From the NCBI GenBank assembly GCA_039039985.1, contig JBCCOV010000001.1:35797-99796 (forward strand): a DNA stretch of 64,000 nucleotides. The letters run 5' to 3'. The notes under the pieces are model-generated. The model was not told the origin of the DNA. It was given only the letters and a program-made list of their open reading frames with translations, and searched no databases. Made by a program: the position numbers and the translations under genes. The stretch comes from JBCBWG01 sp039039985 (GTDB lineage Bacteria; Pseudomonadota; Alphaproteobacteria; Rhizobiales; Hyphomicrobiaceae). Shown piece by piece: positions 8,377 to 16,519 of the stretch (position 1 is its first letter; each line of letters begins with the position of its first letter).

Positions 8377-8497
8377 TCATTCCGATTTAGCACGAGTGAG
8401 GTGATGTGCCGGATATTTTTCGCGAGAAAATCATGAATAGATTGCGTATCGGGCGGGGCATGAGGCCGTCAGGTCAAGCACACGGAGGGCAGGGCGC
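8377..8497. promoter_or_regulatory. Divergent promoter region, LysR / SDR
   Basis: This 121-nt gap must contain the start signals of both divergent genes. An imperfect AT-flanked palindrome (TTTTTCGCGAGAAAA) near its middle at about 8417-8431 is a candidate operator. On the + side GGAGGG precedes the SDR ATG by about 8 nt. No convincing -35/-10 pair was identified. Confidence 0.35.
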
Positions 8498-9262
8498 ATG
8501 AGTGATCTTTCTGGCAAGGCAGTTGTTGTAACGGGCGCCAGTCGCGGGATTGGCGCAGCCACAGTGCAAGAGTTCGCGCGGCAGGGCGCGAAGGTGGTCC
8601 TCGCAGCTCGGTCCAGTGCGGAAATCGAGGCGCTGGCGGACCAGATTTCAACAGAGGGCGGCACGGCGATCGCGTGTGCGTGCGACGTCAGTCAGTATGA
8701 TCAGGTCGCCAATCTCGTTGACGTTTGCCAGCAAGCCTTCGGCCGCGTCGATGTGCTCGTCAACAACGCCGGCGTGATCGAACCAATTGCGCGCTTAGCG
8801 GCCTCGAACCCTGAGCACTGGGCGCGCGCCGCCGACATCAACTACAAGGGCGTCTACTTCGGCTTGCGGGCGGCGCTTCCAATCATGGTCGCTCAGGGTT
8901 CCGGTGTTGTCGTGAATGTGAGTTCGGGCGCCGCGACGAGCGCTCTGGAGGGGTGGAGCCACTACTGCTCGTCGAAGGCGGCAGTCCTTTCACTCACGCG
9001 ATGCGCCTATAAGGAGTATGGTACTCAGGGTATCCGTGTTGTTGGCCTCAGCCCCGGAACCGTCGCGACCGAGATGCAGGTTGCGATCAAAGCATCTGGG
9101 ATCAATCCGGTGAGCCAACTCGATCCGGCGGTTCACAGCCCGCCGGAGTGGGCTGCGCGCGCGATTGCGTGGCTCTGCACCGATGCTGCAAGCGATCTGT
9201 CCGGCGTCGACTTCTCCCTCAAGGACCCCGCTGGCCGGCGTCGTGTGGGATTGCCGGCATGA
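8498..9262 (+). CDS. Short-chain dehydrogenase/reductase
   Basis: 254 residues. Classical SDR features are present: the cofactor motif TGASRGIG near residues 12-19, the NNAG motif near residue 90, and the catalytic Ser-Tyr-Lys set in NVSSGA and HYCSSKAA. The C-terminus GVDFSLKDPAGRRRVGLPA is also seen in many uncharacterised SDRs. It would oxidise or reduce an alcohol/carbonyl substrate with NAD(P)H; the substrate is unknown. It is divergent from a LysR regulator that probably controls it. Its last 44 nt overlap the 3' end of the convergent acetyltransferase gene. Confidence 0.93.
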   Translation: MSDLSGKAVVVTGASRGIGAATVQEFARQGAKVVLAARSSAEIEALADQISTEGGTAIACACDVSQYDQVANLVDVCQQAFGRVDVLVNNAGVIEPIARLAASNPEHWARAADINYKGVYFGLRAALPIMVAQGSGVVVNVSSGAATSALEGWSHYCSSKAAVLSLTRCAYKEYGTQGIRVVGLSPGTVATEMQVAIKASGINPVSQLDPAVHSPPEWAARAIAWLCTDAASDLSGVDFSLKDPAGRRRVGLPA

Positions 9263-9806
9263 TCGACCGGCCGTCGAAATCGGCCCTCAAGAGCGCCATC
9301 ATGTGCGCGTCGACCCAATCGCCATCCCACAGCAATGCTTGACGACGCGTCCCCTCAAGAACAAAGCCCATCTTGTCGTAGACCCGTCGAGCATGCGGAT
9401 TGAACGCGTAGACCTCCAGTTCAATGCGATTAAGGTTCAGCCCTTCAAATCCATGGCGAACCAACAGGAATGTGGCGATTGAGCCGTAACCTTTGTTGCG
9501 ATGCTCGGGACGCCAGAGCGCGATGCGAAACGTGGCGCAGCGGTTGGTCCAGTCAATCTGGTTCAGGACGACCTCGCCCACGAGTGTATTCGCGACCAGA
9601 ATGCCGTAATCCAAGCGGTCGTCAGCGGCTTCAATGTGTTCGCAATGGCGACACACAGCCTCGAGGGTGAAGGTCGACTGGGTTCCCGTCAGCCGATTGG
9701 CTTCAGGCTCGTCGAGCGAGTCCCATATGGCTGCGGCGTCGTTGACGCCGAGTGGGCGCAAGGTGACGGGCTCGCAGCGAATCACCGGCTTTGCAATAGG
9801 GCTCAT
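9219..9806 (-). CDS. GNAT-family N-acetyltransferase
   Basis: 195 residues of the RimJ/RimL-like GNAT type. The acetyl-CoA pocket motif appears as RPEHRNKGYGSIA, with the following FNPHARRVYDKMGFVLEGTRR typical of this subgroup (shown in part as NPHARRVYDKMGF). The acceptor (protein N-terminus or small molecule) cannot be inferred. The start at 9806 has only a weak upstream GAGAT. The gene is convergent with the SDR and overlaps it by 44 nt. Confidence 0.88.
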   Translation of the reverse strand: MSPIAKPVIRCEPVTLRPLGVNDAAAIWDSLDEPEANRLTGTQSTFTLEAVCRHCEHIEAADDRLDYGILVANTLVGEVVLNQIDWTNRCATFRIALWRPEHRNKGYGSIATFLLVRHGFEGLNLNRIELEVYAFNPHARRVYDKMGFVLEGTRRQALLWDGDWVDAHMMALLRADFDGRSIMPAIPHDAGQRGP

Positions 9807-10049
9807 GAGCAGGATCTCGATGGAACGTGAGATAGGATCGTCGCAGCCACAACCCAGGACTCATGTGGACGTCACCCACACTTCGAGCCGTGGCGAACCA
9901 ATTCCGGCTCGCGTTATGGCACGGGTTTCCGACCGAGCAGGAGGACAATCCATGACCACAGACGCGGACTGCGCTTCGGATAATCTGCGGCGATGGCGGC
10001 TATCTGGTTGTCTTGCCCGTCCCACAAACAACCCTGCTCGGCGCGCGAC

Positions 10050-10970
10050 GTGAGCCCAATACGCCCCGCCAGCCTCAACATCGAATACGGCCTACTTGGA
10101 CTGCTCGCCGTATTGTGGGGGGCCTCCTATCTGTTGATCAAGGTGGCCGTCGCCGAAATCCCGCCGGTCACGTTGATCGCCGCGCGGGTGGCGATTGCGG
10201 CCGGCTGCCTCTTTGCTCTCATGGTCTGGAATGGCCAAAGGCTGCCGCGGGACCAAAGAACGTGGCGCATGCTGTTCATTCAAGCTGTATTCAACAGCAT
10301 TGCCGCGTGGACGATTCTTGCGTGGGGACAACAGTACGTCGACAGCGGCCTGGCGAGCGTTCTCAATTCGACCTCACCCATTTTCGTCTTCCTGATCACG
10401 GTGGCGGTTACGCGCCACGAAGCAACCAGCTTTGTTAAACTCTTCGGCGTCTGCCTCGGGTTGACCGGCGTTGTGCTGATCGTTGGGCCCAGCGTGCTGG
10501 CAGGTCTCGGCCAACATGTCGCAGGTCAGGTCGCATCGGTCCTCGGCGCCGTCCTCTATGCGTGTGCGGCCATTTACGGGAAGCGCTTTTCAGATTTGCC
10601 GGCACCCGTCACGGCAGCTGGCACGATGGTGTGCGCAACGGCCTGCCTTGTGCCCGCGAGCCTCATCATCGACCGGCCATGGCATCTAACGCCATCCATC
10701 ACGGCACTTGCTGCAGCGGCGGCCCTCGGCGTGTTCTGCACCGGCCTCGCTTTGATGATTTACTTCAGGCTGGTGCGGACGCTGGGCTCGATTGGCGTTG
10801 CAAGTCAGGCCTATCTCCGTGCCGGCGTTGGCGTCGTCCTTGGGATGGTTGTCTTGGGTGAGCAAATCTCGTTGGCCGTTGGCATCGGGCTGGTCTGCGC
10901 ACTTGTCGGCGTTGCGGCCATGAATGCGCCGTCACATGCCAAACCGGCCGCACCTCCGTCGCCGCGTTGA
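10050..10970 (+). CDS. EamA-family (DMT) transporter
   Basis: About 306 residues with ten hydrophobic segments arranged as two repeats, the drug/metabolite transporter layout. LWGASYLLIKVAVAEIPP in the first repeat and SIGVASQAYLRAGVGVVLGMVVLGE in the second (given in parts as SQAYLRAG and VVLGE) are family landmarks. Substrates of this family are metabolites or amphiphiles and cannot be predicted here. GTG 10050 gives the usual short N-terminus; an ATG at 9993 would add 19 polar residues. Neither start has a good Shine-Dalgarno. It lies between nuoE and nuoF. Confidence 0.88.
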   Translation: MSPIRPASLNIEYGLLGLLAVLWGASYLLIKVAVAEIPPVTLIAARVAIAAGCLFALMVWNGQRLPRDQRTWRMLFIQAVFNSIAAWTILAWGQQYVDSGLASVLNSTSPIFVFLITVAVTRHEATSFVKLFGVCLGLTGVVLIVGPSVLAGLGQHVAGQVASVLGAVLYACAAIYGKRFSDLPAPVTAAGTMVCATACLVPASLIIDRPWHLTPSITALAAAAALGVFCTGLALMIYFRLVRTLGSIGVASQAYLRAGVGVVLGMVVLGEQISLAVGIGLVCALVGVAAMNAPSHAKPAAPPSPR

Positions 10971-11076
10971 TCAAGCCAAGAAGCGGGCGAGTTTCCTCAT
11001 GTGTCACAAGGCGACTTGCACCCGTCGTCGGCATGCGTAGGGTGTGCGCCAGCCACTCAAGCAGGAACGCAGCCCC

Positions 11077-12357
11077 ATGCTCGCGGACAAAGACCGGATA
11101 TTTACAAACCTGTACGGCTTCCACGACGCTGGACTCGCGGCCGCTCAGCAGCGTGGTGCCTGGGATGGCATCAAGGCTCTGATCGAACGTGGCCATGACG
11201 CCATCATCGAAGAGGTCAAGAAGTCAGGTCTCAGGGGGCGCGGCGGCGCCGGCTTCCCGACGGGCCTGAAATGGTCGTTCATGCCGAAGGACGACCCGCG
11301 GCCGAGCTATCTGGTGGTGAATGCCGACGAATCAGAGCCAGGCTCATGTAAAGACCGCGAGATTATGCGGCACGATCCTCATATTTTTATCGAGGGATGT
11401 CTCGTCTCGTCATTCGCGATGCGTGCCCATGTTTGTTACGTCTACATTCGTGGCGAGTACATTCGCGAGCGTGAGGCGCTTCAGAGAGCCGTGGATGAGG
11501 CCTATGCTGCGAATCTGATCGGCAAGAACAACAGCAACGGCTGGGATTTCGATCTCTATATCCACCACGGGGCCGGCGCCTACATTTGTGGCGAAGAAAC
11601 CGCGCTTCTCGAAAGCCTGGAAGGTAAAAAGGGGCAGCCGCGTCTCAAGCCGCCTTTTCCGGCGGGATGTGGACTGTATGGTGCGCCGACCACGGTCAAC
11701 AACGTTGAGAGCGTTGCGGTTGTGCCGACGATCCTGCGGCGTGGGGGCGATTGGTTCGCCGGCATCGGCAAGCCGAACAACACCGGAACCAAGCTGTTCC
11801 AGATCTCCGGCCACGTCGAAAAGCCCTGCGTCGTCGAGGAAGCGCTTGGGATCTCCCTACGCGAGATTATCGATCGTCATGCCGGTGGCGTCCGTGGGGG
11901 CTGGAACAACTTGCTCGCCGTTATTCCTGGTGGCTCGTCGATGCCGTGTATTCCGGCGGATGACTGCCAGAGCCTTTCACTCGACTTCGATACGCTTTCG
12001 AAGCTGAAATCGGGCCTGGGGACGGCTGCAATCATCGTGATGGACAGGTCCACGGACATTATCGCGGCAATCCGCCGCATCGCGTACTTTTACAAGCACG
12101 AGAGTTGCGGTCAGTGCACGCCGTGCCGTGAAGGAACGGGCTGGATGTGGCGCGTCCTCCAGCGCCTGGAAAGCGGCGAGGCCGACCCAAGTGAGATCGA
12201 CTTGCTGTTCGACGTCTCAAAACAAGTTGAAGGTCATACCATCTGTGCACTGGGCGATGCTGCGGCGTGGCCGGTTCAAGGCCTGATCCGGAGTTTCAGA
12301 CCTGTGCTGGAGCAGCGCATTGCCGACCGGCGTGCGGCGAAGGTCGCGGCACAATAG
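11077..12357 (+). CDS. nuoF: NADH-quinone oxidoreductase subunit F
   Basis: 426-residue 51-kDa subunit that binds FMN and NADH and carries [4Fe-4S] cluster N3, the electron entry point of complex I. The glycine-rich GRGGAGFPTGLKW at residues 54-66 is the FMN/NADH motif, ICGEETALLESLEG lies further on, and the cluster ligands are in ESCGQCTPCREG and HTICALGD. ATG 11077 has AGGA 11 nt upstream and fits the family start better than an ATG at 11044. It is separated from nuoG by a pentapeptide-repeat gene. Confidence 0.98.
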   Translation: MLADKDRIFTNLYGFHDAGLAAAQQRGAWDGIKALIERGHDAIIEEVKKSGLRGRGGAGFPTGLKWSFMPKDDPRPSYLVVNADESEPGSCKDREIMRHDPHIFIEGCLVSSFAMRAHVCYVYIRGEYIREREALQRAVDEAYAANLIGKNNSNGWDFDLYIHHGAGAYICGEETALLESLEGKKGQPRLKPPFPAGCGLYGAPTTVNNVESVAVVPTILRRGGDWFAGIGKPNNTGTKLFQISGHVEKPCVVEEALGISLREIIDRHAGGVRGGWNNLLAVIPGGSSMPCIPADDCQSLSLDFDTLSKLKSGLGTAAIIVMDRSTDIIAAIRRIAYFYKHESCGQCTPCREGTGWMWRVLQRLESGEADPSEIDLLFDVSKQVEGHTICALGDAAAWPVQGLIRSFRPVLEQRIADRRAAKVAAQ

Positions 12358-12390
12358 ACCGCATCAGATGCGACTGCGTCAGATTGCATC

Positions 12391-12410
12391 AATTCGCGCG
12401 AATTCGCGCG
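12391..12410. repeat. Tandem 10-mer containing a 14-bp palindrome
   Basis: The 10-mer AATTCGCGCG occurs twice in direct tandem. Its first 14 bases read the same on both strands. It lies 33 nt after the nuoF stop codon, in the gap before the pentapeptide-repeat gene. It could be a regulator site or chance. Confidence 0.6.
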
Positions 12411-12598
12411 TCTAACGCCACCGTCGTTGCCGTCCCCTGGGGCGGATCCGTCCGGAGCTAAACGACGGCGCCGTCTTTCGATTTTGAGACGATGAGTACC
12501 CGTCGACGAAACAGCTTGGATCTGCGCCATTCTGTCTGCAATCATACCAATCTGCGCCGCCCGCCTCGCACAGCGATGCCGGCCGATTGACCGAAAAC

Positions 12599-12629
12599 CG
12601 CGGCCATCAGTCATGACCTGATGGCCGCG
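12599..12629 (+). promoter_or_regulatory. Perfect 12-bp hairpin in the leader of the pentapeptide-repeat gene
   Basis: CGCGGCCATCAG (12599-12610) and CTGATGGCCGCG (12618-12629) pair perfectly around a 7-nt loop. The hairpin ends 7 nt before the AGGGA Shine-Dalgarno of the next gene and buries an alternative ATG at 12621. No T-run follows, so it is more likely an mRNA structure in the leader than a terminator of nuoF, although the latter is not excluded. Confidence 0.55.
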
Positions 12630-12650
12630 ACAGAGCAGGGACCAATCGAA

Positions 12651-12950
12651 ATGGACGTGAAAAACGAGCGCGACAAACTGAAGGTCGAAAGCAGCGTGGT
12701 TTCGAACTCCTCTTTCGATGATGTGAACTTGTCGAATACGACGTTTCACAACGTCAATATGTCGGTTGCGAAAATCACGCGAGCCAACCTGACAAATGCC
12801 GACATCTCAGATGCCAACATGTCCAACGCCAGGTTCGACAATGTGAATCTGTCCAACGTCAGCATCACCAATGCGCAGCTCGCGGGCATGAAAATCAATG
12901 GCATACTGGTGTCGGACATGCTGAAGGCTTATGCCGCGAGCCAAGCGTAG
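12651..12950 (+). CDS. Small pentapeptide-repeat protein
   Basis: 99 residues made mostly of pentapeptide repeats of the A(D/N)LXX kind: FDDVNLSNTTFHNVNM, then ITRANLTNADISDANM and FDNVNLSNVSITNAQL, ending with GILVSDMLKAYAAS. Such repeats form a four-sided right-handed beta helix; most small family members have no known function. ATG 12651 is preferred because AGGGA lies 9 nt upstream, and because the earlier ATG at 12621 is inside a strong hairpin. It sits between nuoF and nuoG on the same strand. Confidence 0.85.
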   Translation: MDVKNERDKLKVESSVVSNSSFDDVNLSNTTFHNVNMSVAKITRANLTNADISDANMSNARFDNVNLSNVSITNAQLAGMKINGILVSDMLKAYAASQA

Positions 12951-13090
12951 CTGTCGCTTAAGCCCTTCCGCCAAAAATGAGTTAAGCGCTGATACGCCAT
13001 CTGGTCACGTGGCAACCATTTGCTATACCGACCGTAGAGTCGTTTGGCTGATACGCCGGGCGCAATACGGTGGAGATTGAGACGGTCAGC

Positions 13091-15157
13091 ATGGCGAAGC
13101 AACTGATCATCGACGGCGAACTGATTGAGGTGGACGACGGCATTACGCTGCTCCAGGCTTGTGAAGAGGCTGGCGCTGAGATCCCGCGGTTTTGCTACCA
13201 CGAGCGCCTGTCGATTGCCGGCAATTGCCGCATGTGCCTCGTGGAAGTCGTCGGCGTGCCGAAGCCCATCGCCTCTTGCGCCATGGGTGTGAACGACCTG
13301 CGCCCCAACCGTGATGGATCGCCAAATGCCATCAACACGCGTTCACCCTTGGTGAAAAAGGCGCGCGAAGGCGTGATGGAGTTTTTGCTGATCAACCATC
13401 CGCTCGACTGTCCGATCTGCGATCAGGGTGGTGAATGCGATCTGCAAGATCAGGCCATGGCCTATGGTGTCGGCGGGTCCCGCTTTGCGTTGAACAAACG
13501 CGCAGTTGAGGAGAAATACCTCGGCCCGCTCATCAAAACGCATATGACGCGGTGCATTCAGTGTACGCGATGTGTCCGCTTCATGACCGAAGTTGCGGGT
13601 GTCGAGGAACTCGGCGCGATCGGTCGCGGCGAGGACATGGAAATCACGACCTACCTCGAACAGGGTATGCTCTCCGAACTCTCGGCAAATGTTGTGGACC
13701 TGTGTCCGGTCGGCGCACTGACACATCGGCCATGGGCGCACAACGCCCGGCCGTGGGAGCTGCGCAAGACCGAGTCGATCGACGTCATGGATGCCGTGGG
13801 CAGTGCCATTCGCGTCGATACGCGTGGCCGCGAAGTCATGCGGATTTTGCCGCGAACCAACGATCCGGTGAACGAAGAGTGGATTTCCGACAAAGCGCGC
13901 CATGTATGCGACGGATTGCGGACTCAGCGCTTGGATCGCGCCTATATTCGCAAAAGCGGTCGCCTTGAGCCGGCGAGTTGGGATGAGGCGCTCGCGGTCG
14001 TCGCGGATCGGTTGCGCACCACACCTGCCGAGCGTATCGGCGCATTGGCCGGCGACTTGTGCGGCGCTGAGGAAATGTTTGCGCTTGCCGACATGATGCG
14101 AGGGCTCGGCGTCGCGAACATCGACTGCCGACAAGGCGGCGAACCCTTCGATCCGAAGTGGGGCCGTGCGAGTTATCTGTTCAATACCGGCATTGCGGCG
14201 ATCGACGAGACGGATGACATCCTCCTGATCGGCACCAACCCGCGAACGGAAGCCGCTGTTTTAAATGGTAGGATTCGCAAGCGCTGGAGACAGGGCGGTT
14301 TGCGCGTTCGTTCGGTCGGACCACACACAGACTTTGGCTACGACTGCGAGACGATTGGGACATCTCCGGCTGACTTAGCCCGTCTGGTTGATGCGCCGGA
14401 CTTTATCGGCGAACAGCCGATGGTGATTGTCGGCGCCGGCGGCTATCGCCGGGCAGATGGTCTCGCTGTGCTGGCACATGCTGCGGCTATTGCTCAGGCC
14501 GGCGGTGCAGTGAAAGAGGCTTGGAACGGTTTTGCCGTCTTGCAGACCGCAGCCGCGCGGGTTGCCGGTCTCGACCTTGGATTGGTCCCAAGCGCTGATG
14601 GATTGGACGTGGCGCGTCTGCTGCAAGGGGATGTGGATGTCATCTACAACCTGGGCGCGGATGAGGTTGAAATCGCGGAAGGCCCGTTTGTGATTTACCA
14701 GGGCAGCCACGGTGATCGGGGCGCCCATCGCGCAGACGTCATCTTGCCGGGTGCAACATTCGCCGAGAAAGGCGCGACCTTCGTGAATACGGAAGGGCGG
14801 GCGCAGATGTCTTTCAAAGCCGCTTATCCGCCGGGCGATGCCAAAGAGGACTGGACCATCCTCCGGGCTCTCTCGGACCGGCTTGAGAGGACGCTTGATT
14901 ACAATACGGTTAGCGAATTGCGCGCTGCGATGTACCGAAAGTCACCGTCACTGGCACGGATTGGTGCCGTGGTTTCATCGCCGGTCGATGGTGTTGTGGC
15001 CTTGGCGCGTAAGGACGTACCGCTTGGTGATGCGCCGTTCCGTCATGCCATCGAGGATTTCTATTTAACCAACCCGATTGCGCGCGCATCGAAGACCATG
15101 GCTGAGCTGAGCGCCATGCGGGCACGAGGGTCCAGTGCACCACTGGCTGCAGAATAG
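13091..15157 (+). CDS. nuoG: NADH-quinone oxidoreductase subunit G
   Basis: 688-residue 75-kDa subunit. The N-terminal ferredoxin domain has [2Fe-2S] ligands Cys35, Cys46, Cys49 and Cys63 (FCYHERLSIAGNCRMC region). The His-Cys3 motif HPLDCPICDQGGEC and the CIQCTRC...CPVG set bind two [4Fe-4S] clusters, and a molybdopterin-oxidoreductase-like domain, inactive in complex I, follows. ATG 13091 gives the usual MAK start; GTG 13070 would add seven residues. It begins the uninterrupted nuoG-N block; nuoH starts 9 nt after its stop. Confidence 0.97.
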   Translation: MAKQLIIDGELIEVDDGITLLQACEEAGAEIPRFCYHERLSIAGNCRMCLVEVVGVPKPIASCAMGVNDLRPNRDGSPNAINTRSPLVKKAREGVMEFLLINHPLDCPICDQGGECDLQDQAMAYGVGGSRFALNKRAVEEKYLGPLIKTHMTRCIQCTRCVRFMTEVAGVEELGAIGRGEDMEITTYLEQGMLSELSANVVDLCPVGALTHRPWAHNARPWELRKTESIDVMDAVGSAIRVDTRGREVMRILPRTNDPVNEEWISDKARHVCDGLRTQRLDRAYIRKSGRLEPASWDEALAVVADRLRTTPAERIGALAGDLCGAEEMFALADMMRGLGVANIDCRQGGEPFDPKWGRASYLFNTGIAAIDETDDILLIGTNPRTEAAVLNGRIRKRWRQGGLRVRSVGPHTDFGYDCETIGTSPADLARLVDAPDFIGEQPMVIVGAGGYRRADGLAVLAHAAAIAQAGGAVKEAWNGFAVLQTAAARVAGLDLGLVPSADGLDVARLLQGDVDVIYNLGADEVEIAEGPFVIYQGSHGDRGAHRADVILPGATFAEKGATFVNTEGRAQMSFKAAYPPGDAKEDWTILRALSDRLERTLDYNTVSELRAAMYRKSPSLARIGAVVSSPVDGVVALARKDVPLGDAPFRHAIEDFYLTNPIARASKTMAELSAMRARGSSAPLAAE

Positions 15158-15166
15158 GCGGGGGCT

Positions 15167-16237
15167 ATGGACTTTTCACAAATGTGGACCGACTACCTCT
15201 GGCCGCTGACGCTGATTGTGGCGCAGAGCGTGGTGTTGCTGGTCGCCTTGTTGTTGATCATCGCTTACTTGCTGCTGCTCGATCGCAAGGTTTGGGCTGG
15301 GGTCCAGTTGCGGAAAGGGCCGAACGTCGTCGGACCATTCGGCCTCTTGCAGTCGTTTGCGGATCTCCTGAAATTCGTACTCAAGGAGCCGGTTATTCCC
15401 GCGGGCGCGGACAAGACCGTGTTTCTGCTCGCGCCGATGGCCACGGCAATCTGTGCGCTGGCCACATGGGCCGTCATTCCTGTGAACCAGGACGCGTGGG
15501 GCACGTGGGTCATTGCCGACCTGAATGTCGGGATCCTGTTCGTCCTCGCGATTTCCTCGCTCGGCGTCTATGGCGTGATCATGGGCGGATGGGCGTCGAA
15601 CTCGAAGTACCCGTTTATGGGCGCGCTGCGATCCGCTGCCCAAATGGTCTCCTACGAAGTGTCCATCGGCCTGGTGATCGTGACCGTGCTGTTGTTGGTC
15701 GGGTCGCTGAACATGACGGACATTGTCAACGCACAAAAGACGGGAATCGGAACATCCGCAGGCCTCCCGGCCTCGGTACTCGATTGGCATTGGCTGGTGC
15801 TGCTGCCGATGTTCGTTGTCTTCTTCATATCGGCTTTGGCGGAGACCAATCGCCCGCCGTTCGATCTTCCGGAAGCGGAATCGGAGCTGGTCGCAGGCTT
15901 TATGGTTGAGTATTCCTCGACTCCGTACCTGCTTTTCATGTTGGGCGAGTACGTCGCAATCACGTCAATGTGCGCGTTGACGGCGATACTGTTCATGGGC
16001 GGCTGGTTGCCGCCGCTTGACGTGCCGCCGCTGAATTGGATTCCGGGCGTCATCTGGTTTCTGCTGAAGCTTATCTTCGTCTTCTTCCTATTCGCGATGG
16101 TCAAGGCGATGGTGCCGCGTTACCGCTACGATCAGTTGATGCGGCTCGGTTGGAAGGTGTTTTTGCCGTTGTCGCTGATCATGGTCGTGGTCGTTGCCGG
16201 AGCCTTGAAGTATGGCGACATGGTTGCAGCAGGTTAG
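15167..16237 (+). CDS. nuoH: NADH-quinone oxidoreductase subunit H
   Basis: 356-residue membrane subunit with about eight transmembrane segments, which docks the peripheral arm and forms part of the quinone channel. Landmarks: LDRKVWAGVQLRKGPNVVGP near residue 45 (in part, LRKGPNVVGPFG), FISALAETNRPPFDLPEAESELVAGF (in part, AETNRPPFDLPEAESEL) and PRYRYDQLMRLGWK near the end. Length and motifs are normal. GGGGG precedes the ATG. A small membrane-protein gene follows after 12 nt. Confidence 0.98.
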   Translation: MDFSQMWTDYLWPLTLIVAQSVVLLVALLLIIAYLLLLDRKVWAGVQLRKGPNVVGPFGLLQSFADLLKFVLKEPVIPAGADKTVFLLAPMATAICALATWAVIPVNQDAWGTWVIADLNVGILFVLAISSLGVYGVIMGGWASNSKYPFMGALRSAAQMVSYEVSIGLVIVTVLLLVGSLNMTDIVNAQKTGIGTSAGLPASVLDWHWLVLLPMFVVFFISALAETNRPPFDLPEAESELVAGFMVEYSSTPYLLFMLGEYVAITSMCALTAILFMGGWLPPLDVPPLNWIPGVIWFLLKLIFVFFLFAMVKAMVPRYRYDQLMRLGWKVFLPLSLIMVVVVAGALKYGDMVAAG

Positions 16238-16249
16238 GAGGTCGCCCAC

Positions 16250-16468
16250 GTGTTCGGCTTGAGTGCTGCAGCGACCGGGGCACTATTCGGGCTCGTGCTC
16301 GGTTTGGTGAACTTCATCATTCTGATGCGGGTTGCCGAGCACACGGACCGGGCGGCGGCGCGACCACAGGGGTCGGATGGTGCCCGGATCTTGCGCTGGG
16401 TCGCTTGGGCGGATCTCGTGATTTTTCCGGCGGTCGGTTACTTCGTGGGCCCGATGGTCTTCGCATGA
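16250..16468 (+). CDS. Small two-helix membrane protein between nuoH and nuoI
   Basis: 72 residues with two hydrophobic segments, about 4-26 (GALFGLVLGLVNFIILM) and 48-71 (WADLVIFPAVGYFVGPMVF), joined by a short charged loop with AEHTDRAAARPQGSDGARI (in part). It starts with GTG and has the strong Shine-Dalgarno AGGAGG 8 nt upstream, 12 nt after nuoH and 51 nt before nuoI. No known family was recognised. The spacing and signal argue that it is a real gene of the nuo operon and possibly a complex I accessory or assembly protein; that role is inference. Confidence 0.75.
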   Translation: MFGLSAAATGALFGLVLGLVNFIILMRVAEHTDRAAARPQGSDGARILRWVAWADLVIFPAVGYFVGPMVFA

Positions 16469-16519
16469 GACGAGACATCATCACGGCTGATCAGCCGCGT
16501 CGATGAGGAGAGCTAGGAT

